A DNA stretch of 64,000 bases from NCBI GenBank assembly GCA_963833745.1, contig CAWHZD010000007.1, positions 806,001-870,000 on the forward strand. Direction: 5' to 3'. The notes under the pieces were generated by a model. That model was not told where the DNA came from. It saw only the letters and a program-made list of their open reading frames with translations, and made no database searches. A program made the position numbers and the translations under genes. Origin of the DNA: AP-15 sp963833745 (GTDB lineage: Bacteria > Pseudomonadota > Alphaproteobacteria > ATCC43930 > CGMCC-115725). Positions 47,403-55,739 of this stretch are shown here, one piece after another. Positions within the stretch are counted from its first letter, which is position 1, and every line of letters begins with the position of its first letter.

Positions 47403-48602
47403 ATGTTGCTGACCGCGCGCGAAGCCGCCGACCGGCTCGGGATCAAGCTCGACACGCTCTACGCCTATGTCAGCCGCGGCCGGCTGCGCTCGGTCGCGGT
47501 TGCCGGCACGCGCCAGCGCCGCTACCGGGTTGCCGAGGTCGAAGCTTTGCGCGCCGCCGCGGCGGCCCCCACGCGCAGTGCCGAGGCCGAGGCGTTGACC
47601 CCGGTCATCGCCTCGTCGATCTGCCTGATCGAAGACGGCAGGCTCTATTACCGCGGGCACGACGCGATCGCGTTGTCGGCCGCGGCCACGCTCGAAGAGG
47701 TGGCGCGGCTGTTGTGGCAGGCGGAACCCGGCGACGGCGAGGCCGACGAAATTTCATCGGAAGCAAACCCAAATGCCGCCTCGGGCTTGATCGAGCGCTG
47801 CCAGATCCGGCTGGCGGCGCTCGCCGACGCGGATTTGCCGGCGCTCGACCTCACTCGCCCCGGCGTGATCCGCACCGGGCGGCGGATCCTGCATGCGCTC
47901 GCCGCCGGCGTCGCCCCGGCCGCATCCGCGGCCGAGCCAGTGCATCGCCAGCTGGCCGCACCCGCGGCCGAGCCGTTGCACCGCCAGCTGGCCGCGGCAT
48001 GGCGGATTGGCGAGGCCGGCGGCGACATCCTGCGCCGCTGCCTGGTTCTGCTCGCCGACCACGAATTGAACGCGTCGACTTTTGTCGCGCGCTGTGTGGC
48101 GTCGACCGGGGCCACACCTTACGCGGTGGTTGCGGCGGCGCTGGCGGCATTGTCCGGCCGGCGCCACGGCGGGGCTTCGGCGCGCGCCGAGGCGCTGTTC
48201 CGCGACATCGCCGGCAATGGCGACCCGCTGGCGCTGATGGCCGCCCGCCTCGCCCGCAACGAGGACCTGCCGGGCTTTGGTCACTTCCTTTATCCGCGGG
48301 GCGATCCGCGCGCGACCGCGATCCTCGATGCCGTTGGCGATGCCGTGCCCGCCGCGCGCGGCGCGATCGAGGCGGTGGTCGCCGCCGGGACCCGCCTGAC
48401 CGGCCGGCTTCCCAATGTCGATTTCGCACTCGCCGCGGCGACGACGGCGCTCGGCTTGCCGCCGAACGCAGCACTCGGTCTGTTTGTGATCGGCCGCACC
48501 GTCGGCTGGATCGCGCACGCGATCGAGCAATACGAGAACGGCGCCCTGATCCGCCCGCGGGCGCGCTATATCGGCCGGCGTCCAGGAGCAGGGTTGGGTT
48601 AG
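47403..48602 (+). CDS. Citrate synthase-like protein with N-terminal helix-turn-helix domain
   Basis: 399 residues. Residues 1-50 are an excisionase/MerR-type DNA-binding helix-turn-helix (LTAREAADRLGIKLDTLYAY, then RYRVAEVEALR). The rest is a citrate synthase fold with all three catalytic residues: H255 (RRHGGAS), H294 (GFGHFLYP) and D340 (LPNVDF). Residues about 176-199 are a duplicated AAEP(V/L)HRQLAA unit. It could be an enzyme, or a regulator sensing citrate or acetyl-CoA and controlling gltA; proteins of this architecture are annotated in other alphaproteobacteria, but I know of no established role. ATG 47403 immediately follows the candidate operator. Confidence 0.85.
   Translation: MLLTAREAADRLGIKLDTLYAYVSRGRLRSVAVAGTRQRRYRVAEVEALRAAAAAPTRSAEAEALTPVIASSICLIEDGRLYYRGHDAIALSAAATLEEVARLLWQAEPGDGEADEISSEANPNAASGLIERCQIRLAALADADLPALDLTRPGVIRTGRRILHALAAGVAPAASAAEPVHRQLAAPAAEPLHRQLAAAWRIGEAGGDILRRCLVLLADHELNASTFVARCVASTGATPYAVVAAALAALSGRRHGGASARAEALFRDIAGNGDPLALMAARLARNEDLPGFGHFLYPRGDPRATAILDAVGDAVPAARGAIEAVVAAGTRLTGRLPNVDFALAAATTALGLPPNAALGLFVIGRTVGWIAHAIEQYENGALIRPRARYIGRRPGAGLG
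47928..47999 (+). repeat. In-frame 36-bp tandem duplication in the HTH-citrate synthase gene
   Basis: Two 36-base copies (47928-47963 and 47964-47999) beginning GCGGCCGAGCC and containing CGCCAGCTGGCCGC encode a duplicated 12-residue unit with HRQLAA. They differ at a few positions. Confidence 0.85.
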
Positions 48603-48811
48603 GTCGTCGGGGCGACGACGAGGTCGAGCCGGCGCTCGATGCGGTCGATGCGTACCGACATCGCCGCCATGTCGGTGCGGATGCTCGCCATTTGGCCTTC
48701 GAGCGAGGTGACGCGGTGCTTGAGGTCCTGGATGTCGTCGATCACGCGATCGAGCTTTTCGTCGAGCCGTCGCAGATAGACGAGAACGAGGTTGTCAGGT
48801 TCGCCGCTCAT
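48599..48811 (-). CDS. Small coiled-coil protein (70 residues)
   Basis: ATG 48811 opens MSGEPDNLVLVYLRRLDEKL, followed by a heptad pattern (DRVIDDIQDLKHRVTSLEGQ...IRTDMAAMSVRIDRIERRLD) that reads as one continuous coiled coil. Similar short proteins are frequent in alphaproteobacteria with no assigned function. It overlaps the end of the fusion gene by four bases, tail to tail. The frame is open further upstream without support. Confidence 0.7.
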   Translation of the reverse strand: MSGEPDNLVLVYLRRLDEKLDRVIDDIQDLKHRVTSLEGQMASIRTDMAAMSVRIDRIERRLDLVVAPTT

Positions 48812-48903
48812 GGTTCTCTTATGGCCGAGCGAGGGAACAAATTCAACCGCCGGCGCGATCGTGATAGGCTCGGCGGCACCAACGCGAAGCAGGAGACAGG
48901 CGG

Positions 48904-49440
48904 TTGAGCGGGCGCGCACCTTCGCCACAATCCGATTGGCGCGACGAGATTTTCGCGGTGCTGAAGCAGGCCGGGATCGCGCAAATCGGCTATGTCCCCG
49001 ATGCCGGGCATGCGCGGCTGATCGATCTTGTCCGCGCCGACCCCGCGATCCACGCGATCCCGCTGACCACCGAAGAGGAGGGAATAGCGGTCGCCGCCGG
49101 CGCCTGGCTGGGCGGCCAACGCGCTGCCTTGCTGATGCAGTCGAGCGGTGTCGGCAACTGCGTCAACATGCTGTCGCTTGCCAAGAACTGCCGCTTTCCG
49201 CTGGTCATGCTGGTGACGATGCGCGGCGAATGGGCCGAGTTCAACCCGTGGCAGGTGCCGATGGGCAGCAAGACCGCGGCGGCGCTCGAACTGATGGATG
49301 TGCTGGTCTACCGCGTCGAGCATGCCCAAGCCGCGGCCGAGACCGTCGCCGCCGCGGTCGACATCGCCTACAACGGTGATCTCGCCACCGCGGTGCTGTT
49401 GTCGCAGCGGCTGCTCGGCGCCAAGCGGTGGGTGAAATGA
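48904..49440 (+). CDS. ThDP-dependent decarboxylase, alpha subunit (sulfopyruvate/phosphonopyruvate decarboxylase type)
   Basis: 178 residues forming the pyrimidine-binding half of a ThDP enzyme: IGYVPDAGHARLIDLV, the catalytic Glu in TTEEEGIAVAAGAWLGG, and SSGVGNCVNMLSLAKN. This is the split organisation of ComD/ComE sulfopyruvate decarboxylase. The substrate may be a 3-substituted pyruvate. The start codon is TTG 48904. It overlaps the beta-subunit gene by four bases (ATGA). Confidence 0.85.
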   Translation: MSGRAPSPQSDWRDEIFAVLKQAGIAQIGYVPDAGHARLIDLVRADPAIHAIPLTTEEEGIAVAAGAWLGGQRAALLMQSSGVGNCVNMLSLAKNCRFPLVMLVTMRGEWAEFNPWQVPMGSKTAAALELMDVLVYRVEHAQAAAETVAAAVDIAYNGDLATAVLLSQRLLGAKRWVK

Positions 49441-50024
49441 TCGCGAACGACCGCCGCCTCGACCGCCGGCTGGCAATCCGCGTCCTGCTCGAAAAGCGCG
49501 ACGACCTGCTGCTGGTGACCGGGCTCGGTTCGACCAGCTGGGACGCCGCCTCGGTCGGCGACGACCCGCGCAATTTCTATCTGTGGGGTGCCATGGGGTC
49601 GGCGGCATTGGTCGGGCTCGGTCTCGCGATCGCCCAGCCGCAGCGGCGGATATTGGTCGTCACCGGCGACGGCGAGATGCTGATGGGGTTGGGCGGGCTC
49701 GCGACGATCGGGGTGCAGCGTCCCCCGAACCTCTCGCTCGCGGTATTCGACAACGGCCATTACGGCGAGACCGGCATGCAGCCGAGCCATACCGAAGCCG
49801 GGGTCGAGCTGGTCGGCGTGGCGCGCGCCTGCGGCATCAAAGAGACCTTTGACGTCAGCGACGAGCTGGGCCTGCGCGAATTCGCCGGACGGGTTCACAA
49901 ATCGACGACAACCTTGTTCGCGCGCGTCGCGATCCGCGCCGACGAGCCGCCGCGGGTCCTGCCGCCGCGTGACGGGGTCCATCTCAAAAATCGGTTCCGC
50001 CGCGCCATCGGCCTCGAAACCTGA
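49437..50024 (+). CDS. ThDP-dependent decarboxylase, beta subunit
   Basis: 195 residues forming the diphosphate-binding half: GLGSTSWDAASV, WGAMGSAALVGLGLAI, and the ThDP motif GDGEMLMGLGGLATIG ending with DNGHYGETG. It pairs with the upstream alpha subunit to give a ComDE-like heteromer. ATG 49437 overlaps the previous stop. No other coenzyme M or sulfonate genes are nearby, so the pathway is open. Confidence 0.86.
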   Translation: MIANDRRLDRRLAIRVLLEKRDDLLLVTGLGSTSWDAASVGDDPRNFYLWGAMGSAALVGLGLAIAQPQRRILVVTGDGEMLMGLGGLATIGVQRPPNLSLAVFDNGHYGETGMQPSHTEAGVELVGVARACGIKETFDVSDELGLREFAGRVHKSTTTLFARVAIRADEPPRVLPPRDGVHLKNRFRRAIGLET

Positions 50025-50105
50025 CGAGCGGTGGGTCAAGCGGACGACGTCGCCCGGACCCCGAGGAATTGTCCGTAGCGACCGGCGTCGGCGTGGACGG
50101 ACGGA

Positions 50106-51167
50106 TTATCGCTCGGCGGATGTGACCTGGATTTCGTCCAGGCCGGTGTAGCGATAGACGATGACCGAGCCGACCCAGGCGGCGATGAACAGGCCGATGA
50201 TCGCAACGCCGAGCGCGGTAAAGTTGTCGTTCAGCGCGCCGACGCCATCCCAGAATGCGCCTTTCAGCGCAAACTGGTCACCCAATAATCCCAGCACCTC
50301 GATACCGCCGATCAGAACCGCGACCACGACCGACACGACGGTGATGGTCAGGTTGTAGTACAGCTTGCGGATCGGCTTGATGAAGGCCCAGTTGTAGGCG
50401 CCGAGCATAAGGATGCCGTCGGTGGTGTCGATCAGCGACATCCCCGCGGCGAATAGGGCCGGGAACAGCATTATCGACCAGATCGACATGCCTTTGGCGG
50501 CCGCGGTTGCCGAAATGCCGAGGAGCGCCACCTCGGTCGCGGTGTCGAACCCGAGCCCGAACAGGAGGCCGAGCGGATACATGTGCCAACTCTGGCTGAT
50601 CAGCCGAAACAGCGGGCGGAACAAGCGCGCGAGCACGCCCCGGTTGTTGAGCAGGAGATCAAAATCCTCCTCCACGTAGCGGCCGCCTTGGCGCACGTGC
50701 CGGAAGGTCCGCCAGACGCCGCGCAGAATGATCAGGTTGGCGGCGGCGATGGCGAACAGGAACAGCGCGGAGACGCTCGTACCAATGACGCCGCCGACCG
50801 CCTTGAACCAGTCGAAGGACCCGGCCAGAGCCGTTGCCGTCGCGGCCACGCCTGCCGCGGCGACGATCACGACGGTCGAGTGGCCCATGGCAAAGAAGAA
50901 GCCAACCCCGACTGGCCGCTTGCCTTCCTGCATCAGCTTGCGGGTCACATTGTCGATCGCCGCGATGTGGTCGGCGTCGACCGCGTGACGCAGGCCAAAC
51001 GCGTAGGCCAGCAGCGCGGTGCCGAGCAGGACCGGCTGGTTCCCAAATACCAGCACCGCCCACGCCCACACGGTCAGGTTGGCGAGGATTAGCAGCGTGT
51101 AGATGGCGATAATTCGCCGCCGCAGGGCGGTGGGCTGGCGCAGAGTTCGGCGCAGCAAGCTGAGCAT
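50106..51167 (-). CDS. Nickel/cobalt permease, NiCoT (HoxN/NixA) family
   Basis: 353 residues with eight predicted membrane segments. The signature RHAVDADHIAAIDNVTRKL (60-78) carries the HX4DH metal motif in helix II; FFFAMGHSTVV, LGFDTATEVALL and GMSLIDTTDG are the other family motifs. It imports Ni or Co across the inner membrane; which metal cannot be read from sequence. No urease, hydrogenase or cobalamin gene and no cobalamin riboswitch is visible nearby. A -10-like TATGAT lies on the minus strand about 25 bases upstream of the start. Confidence 0.93.
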   Translation of the reverse strand: MLSLLRRTLRQPTALRRRIIAIYTLLILANLTVWAWAVLVFGNQPVLLGTALLAYAFGLRHAVDADHIAAIDNVTRKLMQEGKRPVGVGFFFAMGHSTVVIVAAAGVAATATALAGSFDWFKAVGGVIGTSVSALFLFAIAAANLIILRGVWRTFRHVRQGGRYVEEDFDLLLNNRGVLARLFRPLFRLISQSWHMYPLGLLFGLGFDTATEVALLGISATAAAKGMSIWSIMLFPALFAAGMSLIDTTDGILMLGAYNWAFIKPIRKLYYNLTITVVSVVVAVLIGGIEVLGLLGDQFALKGAFWDGVGALNDNFTALGVAIIGLFIAAWVGSVIVYRYTGLDEIQVTSAER

Positions 51168-51391
51168 GTCGGTCTGCCTCTTACATCATATCATCGCAGA
51201 ATAAGCCCACGATGACAGCCGTCTGCCGGGCTTTCCCTTTGCGCTTCACAGTGTTTGGACTGACGCGCGCAGTAGTCGCGTCCGCAAAAGGAATAATGGA
51301 CACGAACACGACAACTGCACCATCTCACGGGCCCGGGGGGGGTGGGCCAAAGCGTCAGCCTCGGCCCTGACCGGAACCCTCTTACGTAAGA

Positions 51392-51703
51392 TTAACGCCA
51401 GTCGACCGTCGCAACCTGACCGCCGACGATGGTGACGGTAGCACTGGGGTCGGGGGCATTTTCCCAAGTGTCATAGTCGCCGGCGCGGAGCCCGGGAAAC
51501 ACCGCGGCGAAGACTGGCCGGTCGCTAATTCTGCGTTCCAGGACCTCGACATGGACGCGCCGAGCGGCCTTTCCCCGTGGGCTGACCTCGATTTCCCGGC
51601 CGCGCAACCCGGCATCGGTATAGATGACCAGCGCGCCGACGTCCTTCCCGATATCCAGCACGACGCTTTCCGGATGGACCCGGTCGATGTGTTGTTCGGT
51701 CAT
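51392..51703 (-). CDS. Conserved hypothetical protein (103 residues)
   Basis: A small beta-rich protein with segments VVLDIGKDVGALVIYTDAGL, GREIEVSPRG, HVEVLERR, AAVFPGLRAGDYDTWENAP and TVTIVGGQVATVDW. It looks like an immunoglobulin-like or carbohydrate-binding-like domain; I recall similar unnamed proteins in several phyla but no function. A GGAGG-type site lies upstream of ATG 51703. Confidence 0.75.
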   Translation of the reverse strand: MTEQHIDRVHPESVVLDIGKDVGALVIYTDAGLRGREIEVSPRGKAARRVHVEVLERRISDRPVFAAVFPGLRAGDYDTWENAPDPSATVTIVGGQVATVDWR

Positions 51704-52027
51704 TTTCTTGGCCTCCTTTCGGTCGTTGTTCTCGGATGCCGTCTTTGGACAGTGCCGGCGAAATCTTGCTCACCCGCGGTGGAGCAGTAGAGCAGGTGAC
51801 AAGCGTGAACCCTCCAGGACGCTTAGCGTCCCGAAGCATTAATTCGTTGCACAACTCGAAGGAGTTGTCATTGCGAGGAGCCCGTAGGGCGACAAAGCAA
51901 TCCCGAGCGCTCCGGACGTATTCCGCACGAGATTGCTTCGCTGCGCCCGCAATGAACAGCACACAAATGCAACGGACTTCTGCGCCAGGACGCTAGCCTC
52001 AGTAATCACACACGACGGCGACGGCAC
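51704..52027. repeat. Intergenic region with palindromic repeat family A
   Basis: The 324-base gap contains a second copy of repeat family A at 51867-51955: GTCATTGCGAGGAGCCCG at one end, GACAAAGCAATC / GAGATTGCTTCG in the middle and CCGCAATGA at the other end. Nothing else is seen in the gap. Confidence 0.65.
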
Positions 52028-53401
52028 TTACTGGCTCGGGTTGTCGAAACCGGAGTACGGTATTCCCAGATAGGGGAAGCTCGTCAAGAAAGGGGAGCTG
52101 ATGCTGCCGGGGTCGAGGCCATCCGTGACCGCGGATGACGCCGCGTCCGGGGTGAAAGACGGATCGACCAGCGGGATGGTAACGCCGGCGAGCGCGCGCA
52201 ATTCGATCGTAAAGACGTCGTCGAGCACCCGGCGCCCATTCGGAAACCCGGCGAGGTCGCCTCCCAGGATCCCGAGGATGTTCGGAGCTGTCGCCGGTGG
52301 AACGGCCATGTTCAGCCGCAGCAGATCCGCGAGCGTTTCACCGGTGAAATTCTGGAAGCCGCTAATGATGCCTGCCGGGATGCCGGTGAGAAAGATAGCA
52401 ACCATATCGGCGCGGGGTTTGCTGTAGGCGGCCAGATTAGGGAAGACTCCGGGATAGTACTCCACCAACCGTCCTGGGACTTCCTGGTGCTGGACAAAAT
52501 TCAAGAACTGCTTGTCGTTGTTGGGAGATTGCGTGTTCCAAAAGTCCTTCCGTCCAAGCGGGATCATGACTTCGTTGAACAACGGACTGCCGAGCCGCGA
52601 AACCTGCACAAACGGTCCGCTCTCGACGACCTGCCCCTGCCCACTGGGCACAAGAACCCTCGCCGTCTGCCGACTCGCCGAAGCATAGACGCCGATGGTC
52701 GAGCGTGGGTCATTTACATTCGTGGGGGTGGAGCCGTCGCAAGTCAGCATGCTCTTGGGCAGCTGGATAGCGATGGAATGGACGTTGAGCTTGTTCGTCC
52801 CATTGACCCCCGGTGTGGCGGCCAAGGGATTGACATGCAGGTTTTGGAACGGCCGCAGATCGACGAGGTCGAAGACCGACCCCAAATCGACGTAGAACCC
52901 CTCCGCACGCTGCCCGGCAAACACCGTTTCACCACTGGGCAAAACATGGACGGCATCCTGAGCGAGTGCCGAATAGTCAGGCGTGGAAAAGGGGCCAATG
53001 TTGCAGGGCGGAGAGGCCAACATCTCTGCCAGGACGGTCGTCTGGCCATTCTTTACCCGGGTCACCGAATACAACTGACGCTTGTTCCAATTCGGATCGT
53101 CGAGCGAGCTGATCGGTCCGGTGTTGTACAGAAAGGTGTTAGGATTTTCCAGCGTGGTCTGGAACAGGAATTGATAGGTGATGTCGGCGACCCCATCACC
53201 GTTGTTGTCGATGTGGATCTGATAGAGTACATCATCGCCGAATTCATAAAAGTTCGGACCGCCGGCCGGCCCTTCGAGAGGAATGTAATTGGCGATCAGC
53301 GTGACCATGTTCGGATTGTCGGGACTGACAAACGCGTAGACATCGGTGTTGTCGGCCACCGGGTCCTTGGAAATTTCCGGGGCTTCGCGATGGGATGACA
53401 T
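52028..53401 (-). CDS. DUF4331 domain protein
   Basis: The 457-residue protein begins MSSHREAPEISKDPVADNTDVYAFVSPDNP, the strong N-terminal signature of DUF4331, and continues with NNGDGVADITYQFLF, LHVNPLAATPGVNG and RPRADMVAIFLTG-like blocks. Function unknown; family members are often secreted. Here no signal peptide precedes SSHREAP, so it looks cytoplasmic unless exported another way. It lies downstream of the Tat-exported small protein and the ECF sigma/anti-sigma pair, all on one strand. Confidence 0.9.
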   Translation of the reverse strand: MSSHREAPEISKDPVADNTDVYAFVSPDNPNMVTLIANYIPLEGPAGGPNFYEFGDDVLYQIHIDNNGDGVADITYQFLFQTTLENPNTFLYNTGPISSLDDPNWNKRQLYSVTRVKNGQTTVLAEMLASPPCNIGPFSTPDYSALAQDAVHVLPSGETVFAGQRAEGFYVDLGSVFDLVDLRPFQNLHVNPLAATPGVNGTNKLNVHSIAIQLPKSMLTCDGSTPTNVNDPRSTIGVYASASRQTARVLVPSGQGQVVESGPFVQVSRLGSPLFNEVMIPLGRKDFWNTQSPNNDKQFLNFVQHQEVPGRLVEYYPGVFPNLAAYSKPRADMVAIFLTGIPAGIISGFQNFTGETLADLLRLNMAVPPATAPNILGILGGDLAGFPNGRRVLDDVFTIELRALAGVTIPLVDPSFTPDAASSAVTDGLDPGSISSPFLTSFPYLGIPYSGFDNPSQ

Positions 53402-53460
53402 CTGTGCAACTCTCCCTCTCGGTTGTTGGGCCGAAACAAAATGGACGATACCAGCCTATG

Positions 53461-53558
53461 ACCGTCGCCCCGCCAAAGCGGGGGCCCAGGGCCTGCCGCA
53501 GGGGCAACCGCTAAAACCGTTTGTGGCTCTAGGTTCCCGCTTTCGCGGGAATGACGGC
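53461..53558. repeat. Palindromic intergenic repeat, family B
   Basis: ACCGTCGCCCCGCCAAAGCG at one end pairs imperfectly with CCCGCTTTCGCGGGAATGAC at the other. The same family recurs at 60806-60922. It fills most of the 222-base gap upstream of the DUF4331 gene. Confidence 0.7.
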
Positions 53559-53623
53559 TAAACTTCGGGTTCGTCAGGATTCTTTTTGGGTCGGGCTCTC
53601 AGTCTTACAGGCGAGCGGCTGCG

Positions 53624-53905
53624 CTATGCGCCGCCGCCATCGCGGGTCGCCTCTATAAAGCACGCGACGATCCGCGGATCGCGAAGGACGATCGCCCGCG
53701 TACCCACGAGGAGCGTCATCTCGCCCGTGGCGACATTGTTGACATGGACGACCATGGAGCCGGCAGATTTGGCGGACAACCGGGGCGCCGCGGCTTTCGT
53801 CGAGTGGTGAACGGCTGCCAGGGCCGGTATCGCAGGCAGCAAGCTCAGCGCTGCCGCACTTACCGGGGTTTGCTGCAGAAACGAGCGTCGGGTCAGCTTT
53901 GGCAT
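53624..53905 (-). CDS. Small Tat-exported protein
   Basis: 93 residues with a twin-arginine signal, MPKLTRRSFLQQTPVSAAAL, cleaved near ALA (residue 31). The mature 60 residues (SMVVHVNNVATGEMTLLVGT, then VLRDPRIVACFIEA) match a small family often found beside DUF4331 genes. GGAG nine bases upstream supports ATG 53905; the frame is open to 54031. Function unknown; it is probably part of the sigma-factor regulon. Confidence 0.78.
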   Translation of the reverse strand: MPKLTRRSFLQQTPVSAAALSLLPAIPALAAVHHSTKAAAPRLSAKSAGSMVVHVNNVATGEMTLLVGTRAIVLRDPRIVACFIEATRDGGGA

Positions 53906-54341
53906 GTGCTCTCCTGGTGGCGTAGTTGCTACTTCCGGTGTCGATTGTCTAAACGAGGCGATACAAAGCATCGTCACAGATAGTTCGAAGCAGTGATAAC
54001 GGAAATGTCCCCCAACAATCTTCGGTATCATGTTACTTTAGTGTGACGATTGTATATTATATAATATTTATTATAACCACTCCAGACTTGCCAGTCACGT
54101 TTGCGTGACGGTCCGTATACCTGGCAGGACATCGGCTGACCGCCGACACTGTCCCAATCTGCGCCATGGCGGGCGCGGCACACAGCATGATGGCGGCCAA
54201 CGCCCGGGTGGCACGCTTCACGGACTTCTCCCTTGGATCGGGGCGACCGGCATTGGTCGCTGCCTACCTATTCGCGCGTGTCCGCCGAACGGATGCAGGG
54301 GAGGCAAAAAAAATTTGCCGGAGAAAGTCGGCGGCCGCTCC
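53906..54341. other. Regulatory gap between anti-sigma and Tat protein genes
   Basis: 436 bases. From 54045 to 54080 it is extremely AT-rich (repeated TATA/TTATAA steps), unlike anything else in the window, and should hold the promoter of the small Tat protein. ATTGTATATT at 54049-54058 is similar to CTTGCATATT of the direct repeat upstream of the sigma gene. No gene is supported here. Confidence 0.45.
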
Positions 54342-54878
54342 CTACGCCGCGGCAGGGCTCCAGTGCAGCAGCAACGTCGCTCCGCCGGTCGAAGCGATCG
54401 TCGGATGCAGACTGCCGCGCCGGCCCAGCACGTGGTCGCCCGATCCGTACTCGGCATCGTCAATGCGGATGGACCCGTCGATCACAAAGCACTCTTCGAG
54501 TGCATCGTGCTGATGTCCAGGCACAGCGCTACCGGCTTGCATACGCATGATCGCCGAGCGGGCGCCACCCGCCGGGTTTACATACAGCATGCGCATGGTG
54601 ACGCCGGGCGCGATCGACATCCACACGCCCTCGGTTCTGCGTCGCGCCTCGGTTCCGCCCGTCGCGCCGATCCGTGCCTGGATGGCTGTCCAGAGTTCCG
54701 TCGGCGGCGTTTCCGGCGGAGTGGCATCATGCATCGGCATCAGGCGGCGAGACCATGCCACCACGGCGTCGCGCACCGCCGGGTCATCGGTCATCCGGCG
54801 TTCCAGGGCAATACGTTCCGGTTCGTCCAATAGGCCGAGAACATATTCTCCGGTCAGGTCATCCGGCGGATCGGGCAC
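54342..54878 (-). CDS. Anti-sigma factor with C-terminal cupin domain (ChrR-like)
   Basis: 178 residues. The N-terminal part (DDLTGEYVLGLLDEPERIAL, then VVAWSRRLMPM) is a RskA/ChrR-type sigma-binding helical domain without the usual zinc-binding HxxxCxxC. The C-terminal cupin has GHQHDALEECFVIDGSIRID and GDHVLGRRGSLHP, with two His and a Glu as possible metal ligands. It should hold the adjacent sigma factor inactive until a signal, perhaps oxidative, reaches the cupin. GTG 54878 follows the sigma stop by one base with GGAGG upstream; a TTG at 54896 is less likely. Confidence 0.83.
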   Translation of the reverse strand: MPDPPDDLTGEYVLGLLDEPERIALERRMTDDPAVRDAVVAWSRRLMPMHDATPPETPPTELWTAIQARIGATGGTEARRRTEGVWMSIAPGVTMRMLYVNPAGGARSAIMRMQAGSAVPGHQHDALEECFVIDGSIRIDDAEYGSGDHVLGRRGSLHPTIASTGGATLLLHWSPAAA

Positions 54879-54879
54879 C

Positions 54880-55419
54880 TCACGCCTCCGGTTCAAGGCA
54901 AACTCGCAACTTCGCCAAGGCGCGGCGTACCATCGACTTCATCGAGCCGAGTGGCATCGCAAAGCGCTGGGCCAATTCCGTGTGGGACAGGCCGTAATGC
55001 ACGGCCATGATGACCGCACTGGCTTCGCGCGTGTCAAGTTGAGCCATGCAGCGTTCCAAATCGAGTGAGACGCCCTCCTGCGGCGGGACTGCTATTTCGA
55101 GCGTGTCGAGGTTCACGTCGGGCGGCGGTCGGCTGGCGCTGCTGCGGCGCATGTCCAGGCAAACGTGACGCAGGATCGACAGCATCCAATGAATGGGCTT
55201 GCCCTTCGCCGGGTCGTACTGCGCGGCGTCGACCCAGATGCGGGTGAAAGCTTCTTGGGCTGCTTCGGTAGCGGGGTCCGCTTGACCAGCAAACATCCGG
55301 CGGGCAACCGCATAAAGCTTGCCGCTGGTGAGGCGATACAGCTCAGCAAACGCAACTTGGTCGCGCTCGGCCGCCGCTCGCAGTAATTCCGCCAACAGAT
55401 CGGGCGTGGGCTCGCTCAC
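54880..55419 (-). CDS. RNA polymerase sigma factor, ECF subfamily
   Basis: 179 residues with region 2 (AFAELYRLTSGKLYAVARRM...AAQEAFTRIWVDAAQYD...PIHWMLSILRHVCLDMRR) and region 4 (AVIMAVHYGLSHTELAQRFA, PLGSMKSMVRRALAKLRV). It directs RNA polymerase to a small stress regulon. The start is GTG 55419. Paired with a ChrR-type anti-sigma and followed by the Tat protein and DUF4331 genes, its probable targets. A 17-base direct repeat lies upstream. Confidence 0.92.
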   Translation of the reverse strand: MSEPTPDLLAELLRAAAERDQVAFAELYRLTSGKLYAVARRMFAGQADPATEAAQEAFTRIWVDAAQYDPAKGKPIHWMLSILRHVCLDMRRSSASRPPPDVNLDTLEIAVPPQEGVSLDLERCMAQLDTREASAVIMAVHYGLSHTELAQRFAMPLGSMKSMVRRALAKLRVCLEPEA

Positions 55420-55472
55420 GCGCGGATATCCACATTAAAACGAAAACGTAATTAGCATTGCGGCCGAAGGAG

Positions 55473-55505
55473 CGTCAACTTGCATATTTCGTCAACTTGC
55501 ATATT
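55473..55505 (-). promoter_or_regulatory. Direct repeat upstream of the ECF sigma gene
   Basis: CGTCAACTTGCATATT occurs at 55473-55488 and 55490-55505, a spacing of 17 bases. On the minus strand each copy contains TTGACG, similar to a -35 box. It may be an operator or an autoregulated promoter for the sigma gene or for the divergent CoA-transferase gene. Confidence 0.5.
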
Positions 55506-55739
55506 CAAGCATAGGGTTAAAATCTCATGCAATTGACGGCGGCTGAAAGTGAAACGTAAATTGACGCTGCAGGATCGCGAACGGCAGGCCGCCGATCGGT
55601 TGCCTCGGTTGATTGCTTGACCTTGATGCACCGGAAGGGCGACAGTTGGCAGCAGAACCAGCCGTTGCGCTGTTCGCGGACCGCGCCAGGTCCGTGGCGG
55701 CGGCCGGTGGGTGTCTCGAACCAAGAAAGGGTCGCATTC

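Noticed and set aside
51168..51391. Possible cobalamin riboswitch upstream of the NiCoT permease
   Set aside because: No B12-box-like sequence or characteristic stem was found; only a -10-like hexamer is visible.
54105..54833. 242-codon plus-strand frame opposite the anti-sigma gene
   Set aside because: Antisense to the cupin anti-sigma with clear motifs; starts in a non-coding AT-rich gap.
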